Positions 52,460-62,037 of a stretch of DNA of 64,000 bases are shown here, piece by piece. The DNA is taken from contig NZ_MJGC01000088.1 of the NCBI RefSeq assembly GCF_001746915.1, positions 62,001-126,000 on the forward strand. The letters are read 5' to 3'. The number at the start of each line of letters is the position of its first letter. The first letter of the stretch is position 1. The stretch is from Desertifilum tharense IPPAS B-1220. Its GTDB lineage: Bacteria; Cyanobacteriota; Cyanobacteriia; Cyanobacteriales; Desertifilaceae. The position numbers were made by a program, and so were the translations under genes. Under the pieces are notes generated by a model. It was given only the letters and a program-made list of their open reading frames with translations, had not been told where the DNA came from and did not search any database.

Positions 52460-55400
52460 ATGATTGCAACTCAATATCAGATTGGTGGCAGCCTCGAACA
52501 TAACGATCCCCATTATGTTATCCGCGTGGCAGATACCCAACTGTATGAAGCCTTGATGAGTGGTGAATTTTGCTACATTTTTAATTGCCGACAAATGGGA
52601 AAATCTTCGCTCCTCGTTCGGACGCTCCATCGATTGAGGCGAGAAGGTTATCAGTGTACGGTGATTGATATGACTAACATTGGTAGCGAAAATATCACGC
52701 CAATTCAATGGTACAAAGGAATTATGTACGACCTGGGATTGGGGTTTAATTGGCTATCAGAAATTAATGCTGATGTTGAAAAGCTTGAAGGCAAAGGTCT
52801 TTCAACTCTGAAGATTTTAAGTCAATTGATTGATAAATTGCTGACCGTTCGATTTCCAAAGGAGCGGATTTTTATTTTTATTGATGAAATTGATAGCGTT
52901 CTCAGCTTAAAATTTTCCATTGATGACTTTTTCGCCTTAATTCGCTACTGTTATAATCAAAGAAATATTGATGAAAATTACCATCGCATCACCTTTGCAA
53001 TGTTTGGTGTGGCTACTCCTTCCGATTTAATTTCTGATAAAAAAAGAACGCCATTTAATATCGGTCGCGCCATTGAACTTGAAGGCTTCAAATGGGAAGA
53101 AGCCCAACCGCTCATTCAAGGAATGAAAGCAAAAACTCTCTGTCCAGAACCCTTTCTTAGAGCAATTCTCGATTGGACTTCTGAACAGCCCTTTTTAACC
53201 CAAAAGTTATGCGATTTAGTTGTTAAATACTTAGGAAAACGAGAGAATCTGAATCGGGAAATATCAGCAGAGTTGATGGTTGAAGAAATTGCGCGATCGC
53301 ACCTCATTCAAAATTGGGAATCGCAAGACGAACCCGAACACTTTAGAACCATCCGCGATCGCCTTCTGGGCAACCCAAAAAACGCCGGACGATTGCTCAG
53401 TATCTATCAACAAATTTGGCAAGGTCTAGAAGTCATTGCAGATGACAGCCGCGAACAAATAGAACTCATCCTATCGGGCATTGTCATCAAGTCAGGGGGA
53501 TATCTTAAAATTCGCAATAAAATCTACCGAGAAGTCTTTAATTTAACCTGGATTGAGAAACAACTGCATACCCTGCGCCCCTACTCTCAATCCTTTGAAG
53601 CTTGGATAGACTCTCAAAAACTCGACCCCTCGCGTCTCCTCAGCGGGCAAGCCTTAATTGATGCTCAAAATTGGGCGCGGGGCAAAAGTTTAAGCAACTT
53701 AGACTATCAATTTTTAGCCGAGAGCGAAGAACAAGATCGCCTTAGAGTTCAGCAAGAATTAGAAGCGGCACGTCTTAAAGAAGTTGAATTCAGATTATTA
53801 GAAAAACAACAAAGACTGCTGCAAGAACAAAAAAATGCCCAACTGCAAAAAATTCTCCTAGGGGCCGTTAGCTTAGGCTTATTACTTTCGGTTGGACTGG
53901 GATTAATCGGCTTTTGGCAATATCGACAAGCGAGGCGTAACGAACAACTTGCAAGACGCAGTGAAATTAAAGCACTTCTTTCTTCAAGTAACGGACAATT
54001 TGCTTCCGTCCAACGTTTATCAGCCTTAGTCTCAGCGATCAAAGCCCAAAGAAGATTAGAGCAATTCGATAAAAATAACCCTCGACTCGCCCGTCAAATT
54101 GAAAGCGCTTTACAGGAAGCCGTCTATGGCGCGATCGAGATCAACCGCTTCGTACAAGAAGGCATTGTCACCGATATTGCCTTGCATCCCCAAGGTCATT
54201 GCATCGCCTCAACCCATAACGAGGGCGGAATTCGCCTGTGGAAACCCGATGGCACATTACTGAGAACCTTTGGTAATCTCCAGCAAAGCTATAGTAACGT
54301 TGAATTTAGTCCCGACGGTCAATCGATCGCCGCAGCCAGTAGCGATCGCACCGTTCAACTGTGGAATTTAAACGGACAACTCCTGAGAACCCTCAACGGA
54401 CATAGCGGGCCCGTCAATAGTATCGCCTTTAGCCCAAACGGACAGGCGATCGCCAGCGGCAGTTCCGACCGAACGATCCGACTTTGGAATCTGCAAGGCA
54501 AATTACAGCAAACCCTAGTCGGCCATCAAGACCGCATCTTAGCCGTTACCTTTAGTCCCGACGGTCAAACCCTAGCCTCTACAAGCATGGATGGAACCGT
54601 CAAACTCTGGAATTTAAACGGAGAACTGCTCCAAGAGATCTCCACCGAAGCCCCCATCGGTCAGCTTGCGTTTAGTCCTGACGGTCAATGGATGGCGGGT
54701 GCAGAGTGGAACGAACGGATCTTTGTGTGGCAGCGAGATGGGACGCTCAAAGCCACCTTTGAAGGCCATACCCACTCCGTCTCCTCCGTCGCATTCAGCC
54801 CCGACAGTCAATATCTGCTTTCGGGAAGCCGCGATCGCACCTTGCGGTTATGGGACTTGCAGGGAACGCTCCTCGCCACCTTAGAAGGTCATAAGGGGGG
54901 CGTCACCACAGTCTTATTCACCCCCAACGGTCAAACGCTGATTTCCAGCAGTCGAGATGGCACGATTCGCTTGTGGCAACTCCACCACCCAGATGTCACC
55001 GTTTTAAGAGGCCATGCCCGATCGGTCAACGCCCTCCAAATTTTACCCTCTCCCACCCACAAGGGTGCTGAAATTTTGACGGCTGGGGATGATGGAACCT
55101 TAAGATGGTGGACTCGCCAAGGAACCGCGATCGCCAGCATCCGCGCTCATGAGAAAATTGGGGGAATGGATATCAATAGCGATGGTAGCCAGATCGTCAC
55201 TAGCAGTTCCGACCAAACCCTGAAACTGTGGAACCGCGAAGGCCAACTTTTAAAGACCTTTAACCCCAATCAAGGCATATTAGGGCAAGTCGCCTTTAGT
55301 CCAGACGATCGCGCGATCGCCGTTTTGGGATTCGACCGCACCCTCAAATTGTGGACAACAGACGGTCAATTGTTGCATTCGTTTACCTCAGCCCAAACCC

Positions 55401-55960
55401 TGCGCTCTTTTGCCTTTAGCCCCGACGCCCAGAGAATTGCCAGCATCGACTATACCGGAAAACTATTCATTTGGCGGATAGATGGCACCCTAGAGCAAAC
55501 CGCACAGGTGTCCGACTCAGAAGGATATGCGATCGCCTTTAGCCCGGATAGTCGGCAGCTTGCCATTGCTAAAGAGAATGGGGCGATCTACCTCTGGCAG
55601 ATGAACGGCAGCTTGCAGCGAACCTGGAAAGCGCATCTACAAGCCGTTCGGCACATTGCATTCAGTCCTGATGGCAAAATGATTGCCACAGCCGGACAAG
55701 AGGGCGAGATTAAACTCTGGACTCTAGAAGGGAAATGGCTAACCACCCTCAAACGCCACGAACGAGAAGTCTATCAACTCGTATTTAGCGCCGATGGACA
55801 AACCCTCGTCTCCGGAAGTCGAGATCGAACCGCCATTATTTGGAACTTACCCGAAGTGATGGATCGCAGGCGGATCTTTGCCAATGGCTGCGACTGGGTG
55901 CGCGAGTATCTGCAAACTAGCTCCGAAATTGAACGCAGCGATCGCACCCTCTGCCCCTAA
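52460..55960 (+). CDS. AAA-like ATPase fused to a WD40 propeller
   Basis: 1166 aa. An AAA-like (PF14516-type) domain occupies about 1-370: YQIGGSLEHNDPHYVIR start, P-loop CRQMGKSSLL, and FIFIDEID Walker B. A helical part and coiled coil (about 425-470, LEAARLKEVEFRLLEKQQRL) lead to a single membrane-like segment (about 475-495, ILLGAVSLGLLLSVGLGLIG). Roughly 13-14 WD40 repeats follow (about 560-1130), with repeated GHSGPVNSIAFSPNGQAIAS-like and DRTIRLWNL blocks. Such proteins are common in filamentous cyanobacteria and are thought to be STAND-type signalling switches sensing through the propeller. The trigger and output are unknown. Confidence 0.92.
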   Translation: MIATQYQIGGSLEHNDPHYVIRVADTQLYEALMSGEFCYIFNCRQMGKSSLLVRTLHRLRREGYQCTVIDMTNIGSENITPIQWYKGIMYDLGLGFNWLSEINADVEKLEGKGLSTLKILSQLIDKLLTVRFPKERIFIFIDEIDSVLSLKFSIDDFFALIRYCYNQRNIDENYHRITFAMFGVATPSDLISDKKRTPFNIGRAIELEGFKWEEAQPLIQGMKAKTLCPEPFLRAILDWTSEQPFLTQKLCDLVVKYLGKRENLNREISAELMVEEIARSHLIQNWESQDEPEHFRTIRDRLLGNPKNAGRLLSIYQQIWQGLEVIADDSREQIELILSGIVIKSGGYLKIRNKIYREVFNLTWIEKQLHTLRPYSQSFEAWIDSQKLDPSRLLSGQALIDAQNWARGKSLSNLDYQFLAESEEQDRLRVQQELEAARLKEVEFRLLEKQQRLLQEQKNAQLQKILLGAVSLGLLLSVGLGLIGFWQYRQARRNEQLARRSEIKALLSSSNGQFASVQRLSALVSAIKAQRRLEQFDKNNPRLARQIESALQEAVYGAIEINRFVQEGIVTDIALHPQGHCIASTHNEGGIRLWKPDGTLLRTFGNLQQSYSNVEFSPDGQSIAAASSDRTVQLWNLNGQLLRTLNGHSGPVNSIAFSPNGQAIASGSSDRTIRLWNLQGKLQQTLVGHQDRILAVTFSPDGQTLASTSMDGTVKLWNLNGELLQEISTEAPIGQLAFSPDGQWMAGAEWNERIFVWQRDGTLKATFEGHTHSVSSVAFSPDSQYLLSGSRDRTLRLWDLQGTLLATLEGHKGGVTTVLFTPNGQTLISSSRDGTIRLWQLHHPDVTVLRGHARSVNALQILPSPTHKGAEILTAGDDGTLRWWTRQGTAIASIRAHEKIGGMDINSDGSQIVTSSSDQTLKLWNREGQLLKTFNPNQGILGQVAFSPDDRAIAVLGFDRTLKLWTTDGQLLHSFTSAQTLRSFAFSPDAQRIASIDYTGKLFIWRIDGTLEQTAQVSDSEGYAIAFSPDSRQLAIAKENGAIYLWQMNGSLQRTWKAHLQAVRHIAFSPDGKMIATAGQEGEIKLWTLEGKWLTTLKRHEREVYQLVFSADGQTLVSGSRDRTAIIWNLPEVMDRRRIFANGCDWVREYLQTSSEIERSDRTLCP

Positions 55961-56328
55961 AGAATGCAAAGTCGGCTAATCTTTGCTCGCGTTCAGCTTG
56001 TCCTCAGCCAGATGGCTACCGCTATCAAACGGGTATTTATCCCAACTGAAAGGGAATTTTTGGGTAACATTGCCTGCTATTGTTGGGAAGGCAATTGATA
56101 TTTCTTGCAACACCAAACCACTCAAGAGCTAGTTGCAAGACACCCTTTTCAGAAAAAGCGCCTTAAGACGAATATTATTTCGGTAAATTCAGTTGTTGAA
56201 TGTTTGCGGTTATTCACCCTAAACGCTGCACGCAACAGAGCTTTACCTGCGATCTGTTACAAACCTCTTTTCATTGCCTCGGATCTTCTGTTACACCTGC
56301 TATCAACCGCTTATCCAATCAAAACGTT
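55961..56328. other. Intergenic region, about 370 bp
   Basis: Between the AAA-WD40 and porin genes. An open frame upstream of the chosen porin start (TTG at 56200) has no signal-peptide character and is not called. No RNA or repeat was recognised. Confidence 0.35.
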
Positions 56329-58329
56329 ATGCAACCGAGTCCCCGGTATGTTGTGTTTGGCTGTGAATGCTCGATTTTTAGCTTGGTTTTGCTGCACTGT
56401 ATCGCACCCAGTTGGGCAGGAACACCTGGCTCAGAGTTGATATCAACGATGCCCGAAGCGTTAGAGGGAGTTTCTCAAACCTTTAGCGACTCAATCGACG
56501 AAGCCAGCGAACCCGCTCCCGCAACCCATTTTGCGATCCAACAAGCCCTGCAAGCAGGCAGCCAAACGGCGCAGCAGCTCATCGCAGTCGCTCCGGCTCC
56601 GGAAGAACTCCCGGCCTTGTTGTGGCAGCAACCCGTAATCGCAGCAACGGCGGTTGTAGACGAGCGCCTAGAGTTCAGCCCAGCACCTGCGATCGCAGTC
56701 GCTCCGGCTCCCGAAGAACTGCCGGCCTTGTTGTGGCAGCAACCCGTAATCGCAGCAACGGCGGTTGTAGACGAGCGCCTAGAATTCAGCCAAGCCCCTG
56801 CACCGGAAGCCTCGCCGCCGCCCGAACCGCCCCCCCAAATCTTCGTCCGCACCATCGAAGTGATTGGCAGCACCATTTTAGACGAGGCTCAACTCAACCC
56901 GATTATTCAACCCCTAGAAGGGCGAAACGTCACCCTTGAGGAACTGCGGCAAGCGGCAGATCGAATTACCCAAATCTATCTCAATCGCGGCTTTATTAAC
57001 TCTAGAGCCGTCGTGGTCGATCAAGTCGTCACCGATGGCGTTGTCCAGATCCGCGTCATTGAAGGGCGCTTAGAACGCATTGAGATTGAAGGCACGCGCC
57101 GCGTCAGACCCGAATACGTGCGATCGCGCATTCGTCTAGGGGCTGGCGTTCCGCTCAATAGTGCCGCCCTAGAAGATCAATTGCGCCTCTTACGTGCCGA
57201 TCCGCTCTTCCAAAATATTGAAGCCAGCCTGAGAGCCGGAACCGATATCGATCGCAGTATCTTAATTGTCCGGGTTAGCGAAGCCAAGCCTTATAACGTT
57301 AACTTTTTTATTGATAATTATTCACCGCCCAGCATCGGTTCCGAACGGATGGGCATGAATTTCCGCCACCGCAACCTGTTTGGTTTTGGCGATGAAATGT
57401 TTTTCTTCTATAGCCGCACGCTGACTGGAGGGGCAAACGTTCTAGACTTTAGCTACCGCGTTCCCGTCAACGCCAGAGAAGGGGCGGTGAGTTTGCGCGT
57501 GGCTCCGAGTTGGAACCGAATTACCGATCCTGACTTTCGCGAATTAGACATACGCGGCAAACAACAACTGTATGAAATTGCCTTCCGCCAACCCTTGATC
57601 CGTTCCCCGCGAGAAGAGTTGGCTCTCTCCGTCGGGTTTACTCACCAACGGGGGCAAACCTTCTTATTTAACGATCAGCCCTTTGGCTTCGGTATTGGCC
57701 CGGATGAAGAGGGGAATTCAATTACCAGCGTCTTTCGCTTTGGTCAAGAATATGTGCTGCGCGATCCCAGTGGGGCGTGGGCATTGCGATCGCAATTTAG
57801 TCTCGGTACGGGTTTGCTCGATGCCACCATTAACCGCGATCCCATCCCCGATAGCCGTTTTGTTGCCTGGTTGGGGCAAGTCCAGCGCGTGCAGCGCTTA
57901 AGCAACGATCACCTGCTGATCTTCCTGGCTGATGTTCAACTCACCCCCAACAGTCTCCTCCCTTCCCAACAATTTGTGATTGGTGGGGGACAGTCGGTGC
58001 GCGGCTATCGCCAAAATGCCCGTTCTGGCGATAACGGATTTCGCCTTTCTGTCGAAGATCGCATCGCCATCCAACGGGATGCAGCAGGTATTCCCACCAT
58101 GCAACTCATCCCCTTTATTGAAGGCGGTGGCGTGTGGAACAAAGGCGATAACCCCAACGAACTCCCCAGACAGCGCTTTTTGGCCGCCGGGGGTTTAGGT
58201 TTGCTGTGGGAACCCTTCCCCCGGTTTGTGGTGCGGATCGATTATGCTGTCCCCTTTATTACCCTGAGCGATCGCGGCGAGAACGCGCAAGACCGAGGCT
58301 TATTCTTCAGCATCAATTTTCAACCCTAA
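56329..58329 (+). CDS. TpsB/ShlB-type outer membrane transporter
   Basis: 666 aa from ATG at 56329 (MQPSPRYVVFGCECSIFSLV), chosen because it gives a signal peptide ending near SWAGTP; the upstream TTG frame does not. A Pro/Ala-rich linker carries a 37-residue tandem duplication. It is followed by a POTRA domain (about 165-245, FVRTIEVIGSTILDEAQL) and a second POTRA-like region (RRVRPEYVRSRIRLGAGVPL). A 16-strand beta-barrel of the Omp85/TpsB superfamily completes it, with the conserved loop motif GGGQSVRGYRQN (RGY) near residue 555. It should secrete a partner TpsA protein across the outer membrane; none is seen next to it. Confidence 0.9.
   Translation: MQPSPRYVVFGCECSIFSLVLLHCIAPSWAGTPGSELISTMPEALEGVSQTFSDSIDEASEPAPATHFAIQQALQAGSQTAQQLIAVAPAPEELPALLWQQPVIAATAVVDERLEFSPAPAIAVAPAPEELPALLWQQPVIAATAVVDERLEFSQAPAPEASPPPEPPPQIFVRTIEVIGSTILDEAQLNPIIQPLEGRNVTLEELRQAADRITQIYLNRGFINSRAVVVDQVVTDGVVQIRVIEGRLERIEIEGTRRVRPEYVRSRIRLGAGVPLNSAALEDQLRLLRADPLFQNIEASLRAGTDIDRSILIVRVSEAKPYNVNFFIDNYSPPSIGSERMGMNFRHRNLFGFGDEMFFFYSRTLTGGANVLDFSYRVPVNAREGAVSLRVAPSWNRITDPDFRELDIRGKQQLYEIAFRQPLIRSPREELALSVGFTHQRGQTFLFNDQPFGFGIGPDEEGNSITSVFRFGQEYVLRDPSGAWALRSQFSLGTGLLDATINRDPIPDSRFVAWLGQVQRVQRLSNDHLLIFLADVQLTPNSLLPSQQFVIGGGQSVRGYRQNARSGDNGFRLSVEDRIAIQRDAAGIPTMQLIPFIEGGGVWNKGDNPNELPRQRFLAAGGLGLLWEPFPRFVVRIDYAVPFITLSDRGENAQDRGLFFSINFQP
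56584..56805 (+). repeat. 111-bp in-frame tandem duplication in the porin linker
   Basis: Two 111-bp copies start at 56584 and 56695 (GCAGTCGCTCCGGCTCC) and differ at very few positions. Each encodes 37 residues including APAPEELPALLWQQPVIAAT and VVDERLEFS. It lengthens the periplasmic linker between the signal peptide and the first POTRA domain. Confidence 0.9.
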
Positions 58330-58469
58330 TTTCGCAAAGCAGGTACTATTGAAGGGTTAATGAACGGTGAGTTCTCGCGTTTGCTCTCTCGTGCTGTAGA
58401 GGCGCGAGAACGCCACCAAACTGCTGTGGGATCTAACCCAACCTTTGTTGTATTGAGCGAGAATAAGCT

Positions 58470-59804
58470 GTGGATGCCCTATTGGAACGAGCAAGAACGC
58501 TCAAGAGTGCGTTAATTCAATTTGTCTTAGAAGCGGAAGGAGAGTTAGCCACGGCCCTAGAAACGTTTGTGGCTCAACGTTCTCACCAAAAACCCTTTGA
58601 TATTAATCAACGCAATCTGATTACCGATACATTTCTCACCCAAGGGGAAGTGAACGAGAAAACCCCCATTGAGTTATTTATTGCCAGTCGCTCAGATTTG
58701 TCTGAGAGCGATCGCGATCTCCTCACAAGCTGGCATCGAAGTTTTATCGCCCTGTTTGAAGTCGAGGAAAAACTGCCCGACGGCTTTAAGCTGATGAACT
58801 GGCTAACCTCGAAGCACTACCTCGTTAAACCCAACGATCCGCTCACCCTTGAAGAGATGTCGCGATTTCAGCTTGGGGAAATTGTCCTCTGTCGGATCGC
58901 CCCCGTTACAGCAGATTACTGGATGTTTTCGGGCCCTTGCATCACCAAAGGGAACCTAGGCAAACCCAAACTGGCTGTCGTCATCGGCGAATTCAAACAA
59001 AATTACCGAGCCTCCCTTTACAGCGACGCGCCCGACTTATTAGAAGAAGCCTGGGAATCTGTCGCCACCTATCACCAAGCCTTTGTCGAGCATTTTGGGA
59101 GCGATCGCATTACCGGATCGGGCTACCAAATCAATAAGCAGATTACCGAACTGCAAGAAAAGATGGCGAAGCAACGCCTCGAAGCTGCCGGAATTGATAG
59201 CTCCAAATCCCTTAAAGAAATTATGCAGGATGCGGGAGCCGATGAAACCGAACTCAAAGCCGCCGCCGTAGAAGCCGGGGCTGACAGTCAAGAACTCGAT
59301 CGGTTCTTAGAAGGCGATGACAAGGGCAAATCCAAAATGGTGCTGCCCAAAGCCAACCTCCCCGACGAGATCCGCAACGCCGAAAACGTCCGCGTCTTCA
59401 CCCATCCGCGCTGGGGACAGATGTTTCTCCCCAACTATCCCAAATTTGAAGCGCTGCTCGATAATCCCGACTGGCAAAGCGTTTCCTATACTGAAGCACT
59501 GGTGCGGAAATATCTAGAAGAGCCGCAATATAACTGGTTTGTTTGGCAGCAACTCGCCCAGCAAAACCCCGATCGACTCGAACAAATGCTCCAAACCGTT
59601 CTCAACCGTCCCAACTTTCAACTCAAAACCGATCTAGAACCCTTACTCATTCAAGAGTTTCATAAACTTCGAGAACCCGAACTGCCCGAAATTGCCAGCG
59701 TTCCGGTTCATCTCCATGAACTTTTCCAAACCGCAGTTGCCGAAGTCAACAAAACCAAAGCCAAAGCCAAAGGTAAGAAAAAGGCTCGCAAAGGCTTTCT
59801 ATAA
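58470..59804 (+). CDS. Conserved hypothetical protein with basic C-terminus
   Basis: 444 aa from GTG at 58470 (GTGGATGCCC), the only good start in frame. Soluble, with mixed alpha/beta pattern: LIQFVLEAEGELATALETFV, PDGFKLMNWLTSKHYLV, GEIVLCRIAPVTADYWMFSG, a Glu/Lys-rich coiled region about 235-275, and a C-terminal tail of Lys/Ala (TKAKAKGKKKARKGFL) that could bind nucleic acid. I do not recognise a named family. It precedes rsmB on the same strand by about 100 bp, which may hint at an RNA-related role, but this is weak. Confidence 0.75.
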   Translation: MDALLERARTLKSALIQFVLEAEGELATALETFVAQRSHQKPFDINQRNLITDTFLTQGEVNEKTPIELFIASRSDLSESDRDLLTSWHRSFIALFEVEEKLPDGFKLMNWLTSKHYLVKPNDPLTLEEMSRFQLGEIVLCRIAPVTADYWMFSGPCITKGNLGKPKLAVVIGEFKQNYRASLYSDAPDLLEEAWESVATYHQAFVEHFGSDRITGSGYQINKQITELQEKMAKQRLEAAGIDSSKSLKEIMQDAGADETELKAAAVEAGADSQELDRFLEGDDKGKSKMVLPKANLPDEIRNAENVRVFTHPRWGQMFLPNYPKFEALLDNPDWQSVSYTEALVRKYLEEPQYNWFVWQQLAQQNPDRLEQMLQTVLNRPNFQLKTDLEPLLIQEFHKLREPELPEIASVPVHLHELFQTAVAEVNKTKAKAKGKKKARKGFL

Positions 59805-59900
59805 CAGCAGGCAAACTGCCAAAATTCAAGACACAATTGAGTAGAGGCGTGCTATTTCCCGTGCGTCTTTGCTCCTTTATCGCCGCTACCTTTTGAATTC

Positions 59901-61244
59901 ATGACCGAAACTCCTCGCCAAATCGCCTTTTTTGCATTGCGGGACGTGCATCGGCGAGGAGCTTACGCCGATGTGGCTCTCGATCGCTGGTTGCGCCAAT
60001 CCCAGTTAGAAGGGGTCGATCGGCGCTTTGTCACAGAATTGGTGTATGGTAGCGTCCGCCGGATGCGATCGCTCGATTTCCGTATTGACCAACTGGCGAA
60101 AAAACCAGCCGATCAACAACCCCCCGATCTCCGCACAATCCTGCATTTGGGATTGTATCAACTCCACTATCTCGACCAAGTACGGGCGGCGGCGGCTGTG
60201 GATACCACGGTAGAACTCGCCAAAACCAATGGGTTTCGCGGCTTGGCAGGCTTTGTCAATGGTTTATTGCGTTCGTCTCACCGACGTTCGGAAAATCGCC
60301 CTTTTCCCGATCCTGCCCCTGCTTCAGCAATTGAGCGTTTGGGGATTGAATACAGCTACCCCGACTGGATCGTAGAAGGGTGGTTAACAGAGTTGGGAGA
60401 AGCTGAAACGGAAGAACTCTGCGCCTTTTTTAATCAAACGCCTACCATCGATTTGCGCGTCAATCCCCTACGGACGACTCGCGCGGAGGTAGAAGCCCAA
60501 CTCCAAGCTTGGGGGGTGGAGGTACAGCCTTTGCCTTATTCACCCCAGGGGTTGCGTCTGACGGGCAGTATTGGGGCGATTGAGAAGTTACCCGGTTTTC
60601 GCGAAGGGCATTGGGTGGTACAAGATAGCAGCGCCCAATTGGTGGCTTACTTACTTAACCCCCAACCCGATGAGATGATTATTGATGCCTGTGCAGCACC
60701 GGGGGGAAAAACGACGCATATTGCCGAACTGATGGGCGATCGCGGTGTGGTGGTGGCTTGCGATCGCACTCCTTCTCGCCTGAAGAAATTAATCTACAAT
60801 ACCGAACGCCTCGGTTTAGAGTCGGTACAGATTTGCATTGCTGATAGCCGCGATTTCCTCGATTTTGACGGGAAAGCCGATCGCGTGCTGCTCGATGCCC
60901 CTTGTTCGGGTTTAGGCACCCTACACCGTCACGCTGATGCCCGCTGGCGACAAACCCCGGAATCTGTCCAAGAGTTAACCGTGTTGCAAGGGGAATTACT
61001 CAATGCGACAGCCCGTTGGGTGAAGCCGGGGGGAACGCTAGTTTATTCGACTTGTACGTTACACCGAGCTGAGAATGAAAGCGCGATCGCTGCTTTCTTA
61101 GACGCCCATCCCGATTGGTCAATTTTACCGCCAGCAGCCGATAGCGCGATCGCCCCCTTCGCCTCTGCTGAGGGTTGGATTAAGCTGTGGCCCCATCGCC
61201 ACCACATGGACGGCTTTTTTATGGTACAACTGGCAAAAAAATGA
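59901..61244 (+). CDS. rsmB: 16S rRNA (cytosine-967-C5)-methyltransferase
   Basis: 447-aa RsmB/Sun protein that methylates C967 of 16S rRNA using S-adenosylmethionine. The N-terminal NusB-like RNA-binding domain (about 1-140, RQIAFFALRDVHRRGAYADV; RFVTELVYGSVRR) is followed by the Rossmann methyltransferase. This has the SAM site DACAAPGGKTTHIAEL and the two catalytic cysteines, in DAPCSGLGTLHRHADARW and YSTCTLHRAENE. Length and order match the family. Its 3' end overlaps the hairpin that terminates psb35. Confidence 0.96.
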   Translation: MTETPRQIAFFALRDVHRRGAYADVALDRWLRQSQLEGVDRRFVTELVYGSVRRMRSLDFRIDQLAKKPADQQPPDLRTILHLGLYQLHYLDQVRAAAAVDTTVELAKTNGFRGLAGFVNGLLRSSHRRSENRPFPDPAPASAIERLGIEYSYPDWIVEGWLTELGEAETEELCAFFNQTPTIDLRVNPLRTTRAEVEAQLQAWGVEVQPLPYSPQGLRLTGSIGAIEKLPGFREGHWVVQDSSAQLVAYLLNPQPDEMIIDACAAPGGKTTHIAELMGDRGVVVACDRTPSRLKKLIYNTERLGLESVQICIADSRDFLDFDGKADRVLLDAPCSGLGTLHRHADARWRQTPESVQELTVLQGELLNATARWVKPGGTLVYSTCTLHRAENESAIAAFLDAHPDWSILPPAADSAIAPFASAEGWIKLWPHRHHMDGFFMVQLAKK

Positions 61245-61267
61245 GGCTGCCCGCAGGTTCAGCCTCC
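61244..61267 (-). terminator. Intrinsic terminator of the Psb35-like gene
   Basis: GAGGCTG (61244-61250) pairs with CAGCCTC (61261-61267) around a 10-nt loop. Read on the minus strand, the hairpin is followed by CATTTTTTT, the complement of the A-run at the end of rsmB. It sits 32 bp after the stop of the gene at 61299. Confidence 0.75.
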
Positions 61268-61298
61268 TAGAAAGTTGCCAAAATCAGACCTCGGCGAA

Positions 61299-61511
61299 CT
61301 ATTTAGGGTTGCCAACGCCAGGGGTTTCTTCTTTATTCACCTTGGGAACCACATCCGGGCGTTCTTTATCTTCCCAACCCACAGGGCGCTTGGAGTTATA
61401 CCAAGCAACGGAACCTAACGTAACGGCTGCAATAAAACCAACAACATAAACGAGTGTAAATGATACGGGAAAGTGAGATGCTTCTGAAGCAATGCCCATG
61501 AATAGTTGCAT
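61299..61511 (-). CDS. psb35: Photosystem II assembly protein Psb35-like
   Basis: 70-aa protein with one transmembrane helix (about 17-37, SFTLVYVVGFIAAVTLGSVA) followed by the highly characteristic WYNSKRPVGWEDKERPDVVP and a Pro/Lys-rich tail. I recognise this as the small cyanobacterial thylakoid protein Ssl2148/Psb35, described as an assembly factor associated with photosystem II (CP47 module). The name is from memory; the family is cyanobacteria-specific in my knowledge. It has its own terminator, and its upstream region carries a MITE-like insertion about 150 bp away. Confidence 0.7.
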   Translation of the reverse strand: MQLFMGIASEASHFPVSFTLVYVVGFIAAVTLGSVAWYNSKRPVGWEDKERPDVVPKVNKEETPGVGNPK

Positions 61512-61657
61512 AAGAATTTAACCTCTTATTATTGAACGCTAACACTAGAATATAAATAAATCCCCAAACAATCCATCCTCCCTTCTGAAGATTCAACAGC
61601 AAATGAATACCGCAAGAGGGAGGAAAACCGCGAAGTATTGATTCTCTCTGAGGTGGG

Positions 61658-61845
61658 CTACCGTGTATACACATCTAGTGTAAGAACCCTAAATCTAATT
61701 GAGATCCCCCTAAATCCCCGCGCTGACGCGCCGCTGCGCTAGAAGTAAGGGGGACTTTGATTCCGGTTCCCCCCCTTTGTAAGGGGGGCTAGGGGGGATC
61801 AAAACCTTGTAGAACAATACTAGAAAACTTATGTATACACGGTAG
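61658..61845. mobile_element. MITE-like element with TIRs and 10-bp target duplication
   Basis: Terminal inverted repeats CTACCGTGTATACA (61658-61671) and TGTATACACGGTAG (61832-61845) bound a 188-bp element. The direct repeat CTGAGGTGGG stands immediately outside on both sides (61648-61657 and 61846-61855), as expected for a target-site duplication. The interior has a large imperfect palindrome (GATCCCCCTAAATCC ... GGGGGGATC) and no ORF, so it is non-autonomous. It lies upstream of psb35. Confidence 0.82.
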
Positions 61846-62037
61846 CTGAGGTGGGAGAGGCGACCAAAATCGCGAGAAATCCGCAGGTCTTCCGGCTTGA
61901 CCTATCTTTTTTAGAGGTTGGATTAGAGGTTGTAAAACCCAACTGTATCAGCGGTTTCGTTGAGTTACGCTAATCCAACCGACGAAAGCATCAGGGGTGT
62001 GAAAGTTGGATCGGCTAACTAGGGATTTGAGTCTGCA

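Noticed and set aside
56200..56328. Upstream extension of the porin from TTG
   Set aside because: It would place a non-hydrophobic 43-residue stretch before the signal peptide. The ATG at 56329 gives a normal signal sequence.
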